Position numbers and translations under genes: made by a program. DNA of 55,029 nt from an uncultured Clostridia bacterium. Its GTDB lineage: Bacteria; Bacillota; Clostridia; Oscillospirales; Acutalibacteraceae. The number at the start of each line of letters is the position of its first letter. Within the stretch, counting starts at the first letter, position 1. Positions 1-8,613 of this stretch are shown piece by piece. The stretch spans positions 1 to 55,029 of the forward strand of contig CAMJJL010000007.1 of the NCBI GenBank assembly GCA_946406145.1, written 5' to 3'. The notes beneath the pieces were generated by a model that did no database searches, was not told the origin of the DNA, and saw only the letters and a list, made by a program, of their open reading frames with translations.

Positions 1-2
1 CC

Positions 3-1010
3 GCTCACGTTGAGTACGAGACCGCTAAGCGTCACTATGCTCACGTTGACTGCCCCGGACATGCTGACTATGTCAAGAACATGATCACCGGTGCTGCTCA
101 GATGGACGGCGCTATCCTCGTTGTTTCCGCTGCAGACGGTCCTATGCCCCAGACCCGTGAGCACATCCTGCTCTCCCGTCAGGTTGGCGTTCCCTATATC
201 GTAGTATTCATGAACAAGACCGACCAGGTTGACGACGAAGAGCTCCTCGAGCTGGTCGAGATGGAGATCCGTGATCTTCTGAACGAGTACGAGTTCCCGG
301 GCGACGATACCCCCATCATCAAGGGTTCCGCTTATCTTGCTCTTACTTCTACTTCTACCGACCCCAACGCTCCCGAGTATCAGTGCATCCATGAGCTCAT
401 GGACGCTGTTGACGAGTTCATCCCGACTCCCGAGCGTAAGGCTGACCTGCCCTTCCTGATGCCTGTTGAGGACGTATTCACCATCACAGGCCGTGGTACT
501 GTTGCTACCGGCCGTGTTGAGAGAGGTCAGATCCGCACTTCCGAAGAGGTTGAGATCGTTGGTCTTACCGACGAGAAGCGCAAGGTTGTTGTTACCGGTC
601 TTGAGATGTTCAGAAAGACCCTGGACTATGCTGAGGCTGGTGATAACGTTGGTGTTCTGCTCCGTGGCGTTCAGAGAACCGAGATCGAAAGAGGTCAGGT
701 TCTGGCTAAGCCCGGCACCATTCATCCGCACACCAAGTTCCGCGGCCAGGTTTACGTACTGACCAAGGACGAGGGCGGTCGTCATACTCCGTTCTTCAAC
801 AACTATCGTCCGCAGTTCTATTTCAGAACCACTGACGTTACCGGTACCATTTCTCTGCCCGAGGGCACTGAGATGTGCATGCCCGGAGATAACGTTGAGA
901 TGGATGTTGAGCTGATCACTCCTATCGCTATCGAGGTTGGTCTGCGTTTCGCTATCCGTGAGGGTGGCCGTACCGTAGGTTCCGGCGCTGTTATCGCGAT
1001 CAACGAATAA
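3..1010 (+). CDS. tuf: Elongation factor Tu, 5'-truncated by the window edge
   Basis: EF-Tu is the cytosolic GTPase that carries aminoacyl-tRNA to the ribosome. The reading frame is open from base 3 and 335 residues are visible, so about 60-65 N-terminal residues, including the P-loop, lie outside the window. The GTPase motifs DCPGH (G3) and NKTD (G4) and the SA-type G5 segment are visible, followed by the beta-barrel domains 2 and 3, with the conserved [11 protein letters not shown] and the ending [10 protein letters not shown]. Codon use is strongly biased, as expected for a highly expressed gene. A rho-independent terminator follows 30 bases after the stop, so this is the last gene of its operon. 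Confidence 0.98.
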   Translation, partial: AHVEYETAKRHYAHVDCPGHADYVKNMITGAAQMDGAILVVSAADGPMPQTREHILLSRQVGVPYIVVFMNKTDQVDDEELLELVEMEIRDLLNEYEFPGDDTPIIKGSAYLALTSTSTDPNAPEYQCIHELMDAVDEFIPTPERKADLPFLMPVEDVFTITGRGTVATGRVERGQIRTSEEVEIVGLTDEKRKVVVTGLEMFRKTLDYAEAGDNVGVLLRGVQRTEIERGQVLAKPGTIHPHTKFRGQVYVLTKDEGGRHTPFFNNYRPQFYFRTTDVTGTISLPEGTEMCMPGDNVEMDVELITPIAIEVGLRFAIREGGRTVGSGAVIAINE

Positions 1011-1040
1011 TTTCTTTTTTAGAATTATCCATTGATGTAC

Positions 1041-1075
1041 AAGCTCCCGATGCTTTTCGCGTCGGGAGCTTTTTG
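1041..1075 (+). terminator. Rho-independent terminator of tuf
   Basis: A perfect 9-bp stem (AGCTCCCGA at 1042-1050 with TCGGGAGCT at 1062-1070) encloses an 11-base loop and is followed by a T run. It lies directly downstream of the tuf stop codon. Confidence 0.93.
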
Positions 1076-1159
1076 CGTGTAGGGGAGGGGCTTGAACACG
1101 CGTGTCCTCATCCGCAACTCCTGATAATTTATCATTTTTGTAATAAGATCGTATTATGC

Positions 1160-1188
1160 TTGCATTTTTTTTCGTTTCATAGTACAAT
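1160..1188 (+). promoter_or_regulatory. Sigma-A promoter of the DUF1292 gene
   Basis: TTGCAT at 1160-1165 and TACAAT at 1183-1188 are separated by 17 bases, about 30 bases before the start codon at 1220. The arrangement fits a housekeeping promoter and lies downstream of the tuf terminator, so the gene is probably transcribed on its own. Confidence 0.6.
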
Positions 1189-1219
1189 CATCAGTGAAAG
1201 ATTATCAGGGAGGAAGATT

Positions 1220-1525
1220 ATGTTGAATAACGAAGATTTAGCAAATGAAGAGTATCAGGTGGAGATCATCACCTTAGAGGACGATCTCGGACATGAACAG
1301 GACTTTGAGTTCCTCGATGTTGTCGAGTATAACAACGATGAGTACATCATCCTGCTGCCCGTAGAGGGTGAGGAAGAGGAGCAGAGCGAGGTCATGATCC
1401 TCAGGATCGAGTCCATCGATGACGAGACCGAGAATTACGTCGGCATTGATGATGAAGAAACCCTGCAGAAGGTGTTCGATATCTTCAAAAAGCGTTATGA
1501 GGATCAGTTCGATTTTGAAGAGTGA
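1220..1525 (+). CDS. DUF1292 family acidic protein
   Basis: This is a 101-residue, very acidic cytosolic protein of the DUF1292 family, which is common in Firmicutes and has no established biochemical role. The conserved core is visible: a beta-rich segment with the DELGHE-like motif (here DDLGHEQDFEFLDVVEY), then EYIILLPV, an acidic loop, and VMILRI before a C-terminal helix. The ATG at 1220 is chosen because AGGGAGGAAG sits 5-10 bases before it; the frame is open further upstream, but that stretch would overlap the promoter. In many Firmicutes such genes neighbour alaS/yrrL/yrrK, which is not the case here. Confidence 0.85.
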   Translation: MLNNEDLANEEYQVEIITLEDDLGHEQDFEFLDVVEYNNDEYIILLPVEGEEEEQSEVMILRIESIDDETENYVGIDDEETLQKVFDIFKKRYEDQFDFEE

Positions 1526-1585
1526 GTTGCCGCAGAGGAAGGATCATCGTTGAAAGAAATTTGATTATTCATCCAATATGGCGTA

Positions 1586-1612
1586 TTTATCACGATTTGT
1601 TGTCGTGATAAA
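1586..1612 (+). terminator. Possible terminator hairpin after the DUF1292 gene
   Basis: A perfect 10-bp stem (TTTATCACGA with TCGTGATAAA) and 7-base loop lies 60 bases after the stop codon. The T run (1619-1625) is separated from the stem by about six bases, so termination efficiency is uncertain; it may equally be an operator-like dyad. Confidence 0.45.
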
Positions 1613-1713
1613 AAATCAATTTTTTATTGAATGTTAGTATTACATCAGCAACAACCCCGCCTGTTTGGGCGGAGGATCAATATTATATTTTCATAGGTTT
1701 TGAGGAGGAAAAT

Positions 1714-2361
1714 ATGTCAACATTCAAACGTATATTACCCATTATTATCCTGTGTATCTTCGAGTTCATCGTCGGTGTGCTTGTTCTGACCAACGGTGAG
1801 GCGTTCTTCAGGGTGGTATTCATCATCTTCGGTATCCTGCTGTTCGTCGGCGGTCTGATCACACTGATCAGAAGCCTCATGGAAGGCAGAAAAGGCGGTT
1901 CCATCCCGATGTTCCCGATGATCCTGTCCCTGTTCATGATCGGCTTCGGCGCGTTCTTTACCGCGGCTTCCAGCGCTGTACTGGCTGTTATGACCGCGTT
2001 CACCTTGGTTGCCGGTATCATGATGTTCATCGACGGTATCTTCAAGATCATCGAATACTTCACCCTGCGCGGTGAGGGCGTCACCGGTATCGGTCTGCTG
2101 CTGTTTGACGCGATCGTTACCATCCTGCTCGGTATCCTTCTTGCGTTCAATCCGTTCGCCGCTACGCTGGCAGAGTGGATCATCATCGGCGTTTCGATGA
2201 TCATTTCCGCTGTATTTGACATAATCGCTATGATTGTTCTGGCTATCAAGTTCAAGAACACCAAGGTCGCCGTTGTAGAGGTCAAGGTAGAAAAAGCCGC
2301 TGACGGCGCAAAGGAAACAGTCGCTGCTGAAGGCAAGGAAGTTCAGAACGACACAAAATAA
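1714..2361 (+). CDS. DUF308/HdeD-like integral membrane protein
   Basis: A 215-residue membrane protein with about six hydrophobic segments in the first 185 residues, resembling the DUF308 family to which enterobacterial HdeD (acid resistance) belongs. The sequence begins MSTFKRILPIIILCI and shows the repeated two-helix hairpin pattern of the family. The tail after residue ~188 is charged and Ala/Lys/Glu rich (VKVEKAADGAKE) and is presumably cytosolic. The start at 1714 follows TGAGGAGGAAAAT. It is monocistronic: a hairpin precedes it and a strong terminator follows 25 bases after the stop. Its function here is not known; only the family assignment is offered. Confidence 0.8.
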   Translation: MSTFKRILPIIILCIFEFIVGVLVLTNGEAFFRVVFIIFGILLFVGGLITLIRSLMEGRKGGSIPMFPMILSLFMIGFGAFFTAASSAVLAVMTAFTLVAGIMMFIDGIFKIIEYFTLRGEGVTGIGLLLFDAIVTILLGILLAFNPFAATLAEWIIIGVSMIISAVFDIIAMIVLAIKFKNTKVAVVEVKVEKAADGAKETVAAEGKEVQNDTK

Positions 2362-2386
2362 GAGTGATTCGTTGTTGCAAAAAGAG

Positions 2387-2420
2387 CAGCGCTGTAGTGT
2401 TGAGCTACAGCGCTGTTTTT
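2387..2420 (+). terminator. Rho-independent terminator of the DUF308 gene
   Basis: A perfect 11-bp stem, CAGCGCTGTAG (2387-2397) with CTACAGCGCTG (2405-2415), has a 7-base loop and is followed by TTTTT. Confidence 0.93.
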
Positions 2421-2492
2421 GTGTGTGGGACACACATGTCCATGCGGATTACCTAACGAAGAAACTTGCTTAAACATTACAGAGGATTTGCA

Positions 2493-2580
2493 GGGGAGTG
2501 CCAAGGCGCTCCCCATACAATAGGCTTCATTTTCTCTGCGGATGGGCAAAAGAATAAGGCGGGAGGAGACTCCCGCCTTA
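2493..2580. repeat. Two intergenic hairpins (REP-like) in a gene-free stretch
   Basis: The stretch 2421-2757 has no convincing gene. It holds two strong hairpins: GGGGAGTGCC/GGCGCTCCCC (2493-2502 and 2505-2514, one T-G pair, 2-base loop) and TAAGGCGGGAG/CTCCCGCCTTA (2555-2565 and 2570-2580, perfect 11 bp, GAGA loop). Farther right, CCGCCGTTGATG occurs twice (about 2610 and 2690). It separates the convergent DUF308 and lysC genes and may serve as a terminator for lysC or as a dispersed palindromic repeat. Confidence 0.6.
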
Positions 2581-2757
2581 CAAGCAATCATTATTAACTT
2601 TTGTATGAACCGCCGTTGATGAAGCGTGTTCATACAGATCGAACGCGTTGATGGATTGCGTCATATTGATTATATACGTCTGACCCGCCGTTGATGCAAC
2701 CATATTGTTCTATCCAACGCATCAAAAGGCGGAACAAAGACGCGAGCGTCCACGCAC

Positions 2758-3972
2758 TTATTTTTCTTTGGGGAAGAATTTCTCGTGAATCGCGGAGACC
2801 GCGCTGTCGGCGTCATCCTTGTCGATGATGACGGAGACCTTGATCTCGGAGGTCGAGATCATGCGGATGTTGATCTGCTTGTCATACAGCGCCTCAAACA
2901 TCTTGCTCGCAACGCCTGCGTGGCTTTCCATGCCTGCGCCGACGATGGATACCTTGGCGATATCATCCTCATAGTCTACGCCGCCTGCGCCGATGTTGTC
3001 GGCGAATTTCTCACAGATTTCCTTTGCCTCGGCGCCCTTGTTCTTCGCAACGGTAAAGGCGATATCCTTGGTGCCGTCTCTCCCTACGCTCTGCAGGATG
3101 ACGTCAACGTTGATGTTTCTGGAAGCGAGCTTCGAGAACAGCTTGAATACCATCCCGGGTCTGTCGGGAATACAGGTGACCGATAAGCGAGCTACGTCAG
3201 TGTCCTTCGCGACACCGCTGATAAGCATTTTTTCCATTTTTACCTTCTCCTTTACGATAGTACCGGGGACCTTTGTGTAGGATGAGAGGACCTCGAGTTC
3301 TATATTATACTTTTTTGCCATTTCTACGGAACGGTTGTTGAGTACCTGCGCGCCCAGTGTTGCCAGCTCGAGCATTTCGTCATAAGAGATCTCCTTGAGC
3401 TTCATCGCGTCGGGCACCTTGCGCGGATCGGCAGTGAATACGCCCTCTACGTCGGTGTAGATCTGACACAGGTCGGCGTGCATCGCAGCCGCGATCGCGA
3501 CAGCGCTGGTATCGGAGCCGCCGCGTCCGAGTGTGGTGATGTCGTCATAACGGGATATACCCTGGAATCCGCATACGACCACGATCTTCTTCTGATCGAT
3601 CTCGCGCTTGATGCGGTCGGGATATACCTGACGGATACGCGCGGCAGTGTGTGCGGACGAGGTGAGAAAGCCTGCCTGCCAGCCGGTCAGGGAGATCGCC
3701 GGATACCCCATATCCTGGATGCACATGGCGAGCAGGGAAGCGGAGATCTGCTCACCTGAGGTGAGGAGCATATCCATCTCGCGGTTGGTCGGATTCGCGG
3801 TGATCTCAGCCGCTTTCTCGATCAGGTCGTCGGTGGTATCGCCCTGAGCGGATACGACAACGACAACGCTGTTGCCTTGCTTGTAGCTGTCGGTAACAAT
3901 ACCGGCTACATTACGTACGCGTTCGGCGTCCTTGACGGATGTGCCGCCGAACTTCATTACGATCAAACTCAT
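2758..3972 (-). CDS. lysC: Aspartate kinase, monofunctional, two ACT domains
   Basis: Aspartate kinase phosphorylates L-aspartate, the first step to lysine, threonine, methionine and diaminopimelate. The 404-residue protein has the N-terminal amino-acid-kinase domain with KFGGTSV and the aspartate-binding TLGRGGSDTSAVA, then two C-terminal ACT domains (from about residue 265) for feedback control. The length fits the monofunctional Gram-positive class. I start at the ATG at 3972 (MSLIVMKFGG), 11 bases after a GGGGG ribosome site; an ATG three codons upstream is possible but too close to that site. It lies downstream of hom on the same strand, probably in one operon, giving homoserine and DAP branches a common supply. 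Confidence 0.95.
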   Translation of the reverse strand: MSLIVMKFGGTSVKDAERVRNVAGIVTDSYKQGNSVVVVVSAQGDTTDDLIEKAAEITANPTNREMDMLLTSGEQISASLLAMCIQDMGYPAISLTGWQAGFLTSSAHTAARIRQVYPDRIKREIDQKKIVVVCGFQGISRYDDITTLGRGGSDTSAVAIAAAMHADLCQIYTDVEGVFTADPRKVPDAMKLKEISYDEMLELATLGAQVLNNRSVEMAKKYNIELEVLSSYTKVPGTIVKEKVKMEKMLISGVAKDTDVARLSVTCIPDRPGMVFKLFSKLASRNINVDVILQSVGRDGTKDIAFTVAKNKGAEAKEICEKFADNIGAGGVDYEDDIAKVSIVGAGMESHAGVASKMFEALYDKQINIRMISTSEIKVSVIIDKDDADSAVSAIHEKFFPKEK

Positions 3973-3996
3973 GTTTTTCATTACCCCCAATATTCA

Positions 3997-4075
3997 AGTT
4001 GAAAATGGAAAATGTAAAATTGAAAGTTATCAACTGATGTTGTTACACTCAAAACGTAACTATCCATTTTCAACT
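3997..4075. repeat. Inverted repeat between hom and lysC
   Basis: AGTTGAAAATGGA (3997-4009) is repeated inverted and perfect at 4063-4075, within an AT-rich 119-base gap made of variations on TTGAAA/AATTGAAA. It fits a small palindromic repeat element or a hairpin in the hom-lysC transcript. No riboswitch fold was recognised. Confidence 0.5.
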
Positions 4076-4091
4076 GTCAATTTCAATTTGT

Positions 4092-5330
4092 TTAAAGATC
4101 GCCGATGCGGATGACGGATTCGATCGTCATGCCGCTGAGCGCTGCTTTCTTCGCTTCAAAGTCGCTCAGCGCGATCGGTTCGGTGATGAAGGCGATCTCG
4201 TTTTCGGGAGCGTTATCCTTAGAAAGGACATGGATCTCGCCGAATAACGCCTTTGCCTTATCATATGCGGCGGCTGTGTCTTCTGCGACGCCGCGGATAT
4301 ACATCGCGCGTACGCTCTCTTGATAGGGGAGGACGGAGCTGTTGTCCGAATCTGCCCACGAAAGGTACTTGCGGGATTTGAGGTGCTTGATGCTGTCCAC
4401 GATATCCGCGACTACTGCGGACGCGGTGGGCAGCTTGCCGGCGCCTTTGCCGTAGAATACGACGTCGCCGGTGCAGTCGCCGCGAACCATGACGCCGTTG
4501 AATACGTCATCGATGTTGGCGAGCTGGCTTTCGTTCGGGACAAACATCGGCGCTACGATGATGTCGATGGTGTCCTTATCGAGCTTCTTGACGGAGCCGA
4601 TCAGCTTGATCACACCGCCCCATGCCTCCGCGTATTCCACGTCAGCCGCTTTGATGTTCGAGATACCCTCGGTATGTACCGCGTCGGGATAGATGTGCTT
4701 GCCGAACGCGAGAGAGGCGAGGATACAGATCTTGCGGCACGCGTCATGCCCCTCGACGTCCGCCTCGGGATTGCGCTCCGCGTAGCCCAGCTCCTGCGCG
4801 AGCTTGAGCGCCTCATCAAAGCCCATGCCCTCGTGGATCATCTTGGTGAGGATGAAGTTGGTGGTACCGTTGAGGATGCCCGCGATCTCGCTGACATTGT
4901 TCGCTACCAGACACTGGTTGATCGGACGGATGATCGGGATACCGCCGCCGACAGCCGCCTCAAACATAAAGTTGGCGTTCTGCTCGGACGCAATCGCCAG
5001 CAGCTCCGCTCCGTAAGCGGCGACCAGCTCCTTGTTGGAGGTGACGACGCTCTTGCCGCAGCTCAGGCATTCCTTGACAAACTCATAGGCAGGATGTAAG
5101 CCGCCCATGGTCTCGACGACAACGCGTACCTCGATATCACTGATGATATCGTTGAAGTCCTTGGTGAATCGATCCGCATAGGGAGAATCGGGAAATTCTC
5201 TGAGATCGAGAATATGCTTGACGTTGATCTCTTCACCGATCGCGGCAAAGAGCTTTTGTTTGTGGGTATACAGGATCTCCGCAACGCCGCCTCCGACGAC
5301 GCCGTGACCCATGATCGCTACAGATATCAT
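4092..5330 (-). CDS. hom: Homoserine dehydrogenase
   Basis: Homoserine dehydrogenase reduces aspartate semialdehyde to homoserine with NAD(P)H, the branch point to threonine and methionine. The 412-residue protein has the N-terminal Rossmann motif GHGVVGGG (residues 8-15), the family signature region with GGGIPIIRPI and GILNGTTNFIL, and a C-terminal ACT-like domain (about 340-412), as in Gram-positive Hom. The ATG at 5330 is preceded by AAGGAGAAA. It sits between the penicillin-binding protein gene upstream and lysC downstream, all on the minus strand. Confidence 0.95.
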   Translation of the reverse strand: MISVAIMGHGVVGGGVAEILYTHKQKLFAAIGEEINVKHILDLREFPDSPYADRFTKDFNDIISDIEVRVVVETMGGLHPAYEFVKECLSCGKSVVTSNKELVAAYGAELLAIASEQNANFMFEAAVGGGIPIIRPINQCLVANNVSEIAGILNGTTNFILTKMIHEGMGFDEALKLAQELGYAERNPEADVEGHDACRKICILASLAFGKHIYPDAVHTEGISNIKAADVEYAEAWGGVIKLIGSVKKLDKDTIDIIVAPMFVPNESQLANIDDVFNGVMVRGDCTGDVVFYGKGAGKLPTASAVVADIVDSIKHLKSRKYLSWADSDNSSVLPYQESVRAMYIRGVAEDTAAAYDKAKALFGEIHVLSKDNAPENEIAFITEPIALSDFEAKKAALSGMTIESVIRIGDL

Positions 5331-5426
5331 AATACTCAGATTTCTCCTTATCTAATTTGAGGTGACAGTAATGATCCGAACCGGGTTTTTGTCAGGCGGA
5401 TCTTCGCCTGTTCATGGTTACCATCA

Positions 5427-7880
5427 TCAGCCGTTTGCGTTTGCGTTTTCTCCGCCCTGACCACCTTGACCGCCGCCTTCGGAGCTGCCGCCTTCGCCGC
5501 CGCCCTGACCGCCTTCGCCGCCGCCTTCAGAGCTGCCGCCTGAGGCTGCGCCGGATGCCGCGCCGCTGTCCGCGCCCGACGCCGCGCCCGACGCCGCGCT
5601 GTCCGCGCCTGACGCCGCGCCGCTGCTGGCGCCGGAATCAACTCCGCTGTAGGAGGACGACTGTCCGGAGTAGGTCTCGCCGCTGTTATATGCCGCCGAG
5701 GGATCGTAGACCGCCGTGGAACGCTCTCCTGTCAGACCGCCTGCGGTATGCACGCCGGTGCAGTAGGTCGGCATGTCGTCCTCGGTGTAATAACCGGTTG
5801 CGGTATCGGTACAGTAGGACGCCGCCAACAGACCCGAGCCCTTGCAGTAGGTCGCGGTCACGATGGTATCGGGCATCGTGAATTCCTTGTACTCTTTGTT
5901 CTTGAGATAGTTCGACATGACCTTCTGCCATACGATCGTGGACAGACCGTAGAAGTTGACGCTGTCGGGCTGGTCGTAACCCATCCAGCACGCGAGTGTG
6001 CAGTAGGGCGACGCGCCGACAAACCAAAGGTCGCGGTCATAGTCCGTTGTACCGGTCTTGCCGGCGATATCCCAGCCCTGGATCTGGGCGTAGGAGGACG
6101 CGGTGTGGGTCGATGTCATAACATTGTATTTTAAGAGTCGGTTCATCTTGTATGCCGTCTCGGGTGTATACGCTTCGTTGGGCAGGTTGTTGCGGTTATC
6201 GAGGATGACCTTGTCATTCTGGTCGGTGACATAGTAGTAGGTGTACGGCTCATAGTACAGACCGCCGTTGCCGACATATTCCATCGCGGCAGCCATCTCA
6301 CGTACCGTGACGCCGCCTTCCATACCGCCCAGCGAGAGGGAACCGACGTTGGACTTGTCCGCCTCACTGAGGTTCTTGAAGCCGAGGTTGTTGGTCGCCT
6401 GATCATAGGCTTCATTGATGCCGACCAGCTCGAGCGTCTGTACCGCCGCGGCGTTGGATGACCATGAGAGCGCCTCGGGTACGGTCATATACTGGTGATA
6501 GCCGCTGTAGGAGTTCGGAGGACCCGCGACAAAGTTGCCGTAGCCGTCCACCTTCCATTTCTCGATCGGCTGATCCTTTGCCAGTGTGGAATAGCAGTAG
6601 ATGCCGTTGTCGATCGCCATGGGGTAGGGGATGATCGCCTTGATGGAGGAACCGGGCTGGAGCTTGGAGTGTGACGCGCGGTCCCATTCGAGGTTGCCTT
6701 CCTTTTCCTTGGAGGAGCCGACCGTCGCGATGACCCTTCCGTCATAGCCGACCATCGTCATGGCTGTCTGCAGGTCGTAATCGTAATCGGTAGCCGATTT
6801 GAGCGCTTCCTTCTCCATCATCTCCTGCGCTTCGGTATCCATCGCGCAGTAGATCTTGAGGCCCTCGGAATAGAGCTTTAAGGAAGCGGCGTCCTCACTG
6901 ATGTCATAATACTTCGCGAGGTCGCGGCACAGATCCCAGTACATCTGGTCGATATACCAGTTCTGGATCTTGGTCTTATCTTCTTCTTCATCCTCGTCCT
7001 CGTTATCGTTGCTGAAGCCGACAAAGGTCATGTTGGCGGATTCCGCCATCGCGGTATCGTACTCCGCCTTGGTGAGCATGCCCTGATCATACATCTGATC
7101 GAGCACGGTCTCGCGGCGTTCCTTGTTGTTTTCGGGGTAGATCAGCGGATTCCAGCGCGAGGGGTTCTGGGTGATGCCGGCGATCGCCGCGCATTCCGCG
7201 ACGGTACACTCGCCGATGGGCTTGTTGAAATACAATTCAGAAGCGGATTCAACACCCTGACAGTTGTTGCCGAAGTTAACGACGTTCAGATACGCCTCGA
7301 TGATGTCGTCCTTGCTGTATTCGCGCTCGATGTTCAGCGCGCGGAAGATCTCGCGGAGCTTACGGGTGAGCGAAACCTCGCTGTCGTCGGTGATGTTCTT
7401 GACGAGCTGCTGGGTCAAAGTCGAGCCGCCGTAGTTGTCTCTGCCGGTCGCCAGTGAGAGGATCGCCGAGCCGGTGCGGTACCAGTCAACACCGTTGTGC
7501 TCATAAAAACGCTTGTCCTCGATCGCAACGATCGCCTCGGGCATCGCCTTGGGCATATTCTTGAGATCGACCCAGATACGGTTTTCCGTTCCGTAAAGCG
7601 TCTGGTATTCCTCAAACTGACCGTTCTCTTTGTTTTCGACGTAGATGAAGGAGCTTAAGTTCAGCGAACGGGCGTTCAGGTCGATACCGGTAGGCTCGTT
7701 GGCGATCTTGACCACATACGCGCCTACGGAGATACTGACGATGAGTCCTGCCACCACCAGTATCAGAAAGATCGTCAGAAGCGCTCTGCCGATGACGGAC
7801 AGCGCCTTTTTGAAGCCGCTCTCTTTCTTTGGCTGAACATCGATCTTATCGGTATATTTGCTGATATCGGTCTTCCTCAT
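5427..7880 (-). CDS. Class A penicillin-binding protein (transglycosylase/transpeptidase)
   Basis: A bifunctional peptidoglycan synthase of 817 residues, anchored by one N-terminal membrane segment (about residues 25-55) with the bulk outside the cell. The GT51 glycosyltransferase domain shows EDKRFYEHNGVDW and GGSTLTQQLVKN; the transpeptidase domain shows the active-site SxxK (GSSIKA), the SxN motif (SSN in LSWSSNAAAV) and KTG (AGKTGTTDYDRD). The last ~80 residues form a Ser/Gly/Ala/Glu-rich low-complexity tail, probably a disordered wall-facing extension. The start follows TAGGAGGAATAAC. A perfect palindrome lies 40 bases upstream of the start and could regulate it. Confidence 0.95.
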   Translation of the reverse strand: MRKTDISKYTDKIDVQPKKESGFKKALSVIGRALLTIFLILVVAGLIVSISVGAYVVKIANEPTGIDLNARSLNLSSFIYVENKENGQFEEYQTLYGTENRIWVDLKNMPKAMPEAIVAIEDKRFYEHNGVDWYRTGSAILSLATGRDNYGGSTLTQQLVKNITDDSEVSLTRKLREIFRALNIEREYSKDDIIEAYLNVVNFGNNCQGVESASELYFNKPIGECTVAECAAIAGITQNPSRWNPLIYPENNKERRETVLDQMYDQGMLTKAEYDTAMAESANMTFVGFSNDNEDEDEEEDKTKIQNWYIDQMYWDLCRDLAKYYDISEDAASLKLYSEGLKIYCAMDTEAQEMMEKEALKSATDYDYDLQTAMTMVGYDGRVIATVGSSKEKEGNLEWDRASHSKLQPGSSIKAIIPYPMAIDNGIYCYSTLAKDQPIEKWKVDGYGNFVAGPPNSYSGYHQYMTVPEALSWSSNAAAVQTLELVGINEAYDQATNNLGFKNLSEADKSNVGSLSLGGMEGGVTVREMAAAMEYVGNGGLYYEPYTYYYVTDQNDKVILDNRNNLPNEAYTPETAYKMNRLLKYNVMTSTHTASSYAQIQGWDIAGKTGTTDYDRDLWFVGASPYCTLACWMGYDQPDSVNFYGLSTIVWQKVMSNYLKNKEYKEFTMPDTIVTATYCKGSGLLAASYCTDTATGYYTEDDMPTYCTGVHTAGGLTGERSTAVYDPSAAYNSGETYSGQSSSYSGVDSGASSGAASGADSAASGAASGADSGAASGAASGGSSEGGGEGGQGGGEGGSSEGGGQGGQGGENANANG
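5436..5650 (-). repeat. Low-complexity repeat encoding the PBP C-terminal tail
   Basis: The coding sequence here is built of GCC/GCG/GGC-rich units that encode repeats such as SGAASGADS followed by GGEGGQGG and GGSSEGG. Such tracts change length readily by slippage. The strong purine/pyrimidine skew also produces long open frames on the other strand, which are not genes. Confidence 0.75.
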
Positions 7881-7920
7881 GTTATTCCTCCTAAACTTGT
7901 GAGATGAACTGAGAAATCAT

Positions 7921-7954
7921 ATACTAATACTCAAATTTTTTTGAGTATTAGTAT
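7921..7954 (-). promoter_or_regulatory. Perfect 15-bp palindrome in the PBP leader
   Basis: ATACTAATACTCAAA (7921-7935) and TTTGAGTATTAGTAT (7940-7954) are perfect inverted repeats separated by TTTT. The element lies 41 bases before the PBP start codon and downstream of its probable -10 region, so it could be an operator or an mRNA hairpin. Nothing else in the window matches it. Confidence 0.6.
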
Positions 7955-8024
7955 TAGGCAATGCCGCCGTCGAAACGGATGGGCGCCTGTTAAAAAGTAA
8001 TTGTTGAATACAATATATATTGCA

Positions 8025-8033
8025 ATTATACCA
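8025..8033 (-). promoter_or_regulatory. Extended -10 promoter element for the PBP gene
   Basis: On the minus strand TGGTATAAT (plus 8025-8033) is an extended -10 box about 145 bases before the PBP start. No good -35 is visible, which is common for extended -10 promoters. The assignment is an inference. Confidence 0.45.
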
Positions 8034-8154
8034 CTTTTCGGTAAAAAAATAAATAGATTTTTCTAAAATAACAGAGATTTTTCCTCATAAACAAAGGGCA
8101 AAAATGGGAATAATATATAAAAGAACAGGGAAAACTACAGCTGAGGTGAGTAAT

Positions 8155-8463
8155 TTGAAAAAGCTGATTATCATCACGGGAACGGTATTGATCGCGTATC
8201 TGATTCTGGTGACGCCTCTCACTCCTGCGGCGACTACACAGGATAAGACGTCTGTCACGGCACGGGAAAGTACCGCTGAAACCGGCTATATCATCGGCAT
8301 TTCAGAGGGCAGAGTGACGGTGTTCAAGGACGGCGATACGGTGGTCAGAACGGATACCAAGCTCTCCGATCTGCCGAAATCCGACCGGGTGAAGCTTAAA
8401 GAGGGCGTCCATGTTGATTCTTTGAAGGAATTAAAAGAACGTCTGGAGGATTACTGCTCCTAA
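8155..8463 (+). CDS. Membrane-anchored protein with BofC C-terminal-like domain
   Basis: A 102-residue protein with one N-terminal hydrophobic segment (KLIIITGTVLIAYLILV) followed by a short linker and a domain resembling the C-terminal domain of BofC: YIIGISEGRVTVF, TDTKLSDLPKSDRVKLKEGVHVDS and LEDYCS match the typical G-x-(I/V)-x-VF, LP-x-x-D and EEL-LEDY pattern. BofC in Bacillus acts in the forespore on SpoIVB; whether this short protein does anything similar is unknown. The TTG start at 8155 is preferred over an upstream ATG at 8104 because GAGGTGAG lies 4 bases before it and the membrane segment then begins normally. It diverges from the PBP gene. Confidence 0.65.
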   Translation: MKKLIIITGTVLIAYLILVTPLTPAATTQDKTSVTARESTAETGYIIGISEGRVTVFKDGDTVVRTDTKLSDLPKSDRVKLKEGVHVDSLKELKERLEDYCS

Positions 8464-8544
8464 ATTTGTTGCCCTCCCGGGAATGAGGTTCCAACCATCA
8501 TGTGAAAAATGCTGTAAAAATTCTATATTTTGTCTGCAAAAGTG

Positions 8545-8573
8545 TTGCAAATGTCACGAAAAAGCGATATAAT
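8545..8573 (+). promoter_or_regulatory. Sigma-A promoter of the STAS-NRPS operon
   Basis: TTGCAA (8545-8550) and TATAAT (8568-8573) with a 17-base spacer, 40 bases before the STAS start codon. The -35 is part of the 11-mer AGTGTTGCAAA, which recurs exactly at the -35 of the second partner-switching operon (20277-20287). Confidence 0.8.
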
Positions 8574-8613
8574 TACACTGTATATTTATGTAAAAAACAT
8601 ATGGAGGCATACG

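Noticed and set aside
3973..4091. Lysine or threonine riboswitch ahead of lysC
   Set aside because: The gap is only 119 bases, AT-rich, with a simple inverted repeat; none of the conserved riboswitch core elements were recognised.
5414..5881. Arg-rich open frame on the plus strand opposite the PBP tail
   Set aside because: Arises from the Gly/Ala/Ser repeat codons of the PBP gene; composition is absurdly Arg-rich and there is no start signal.
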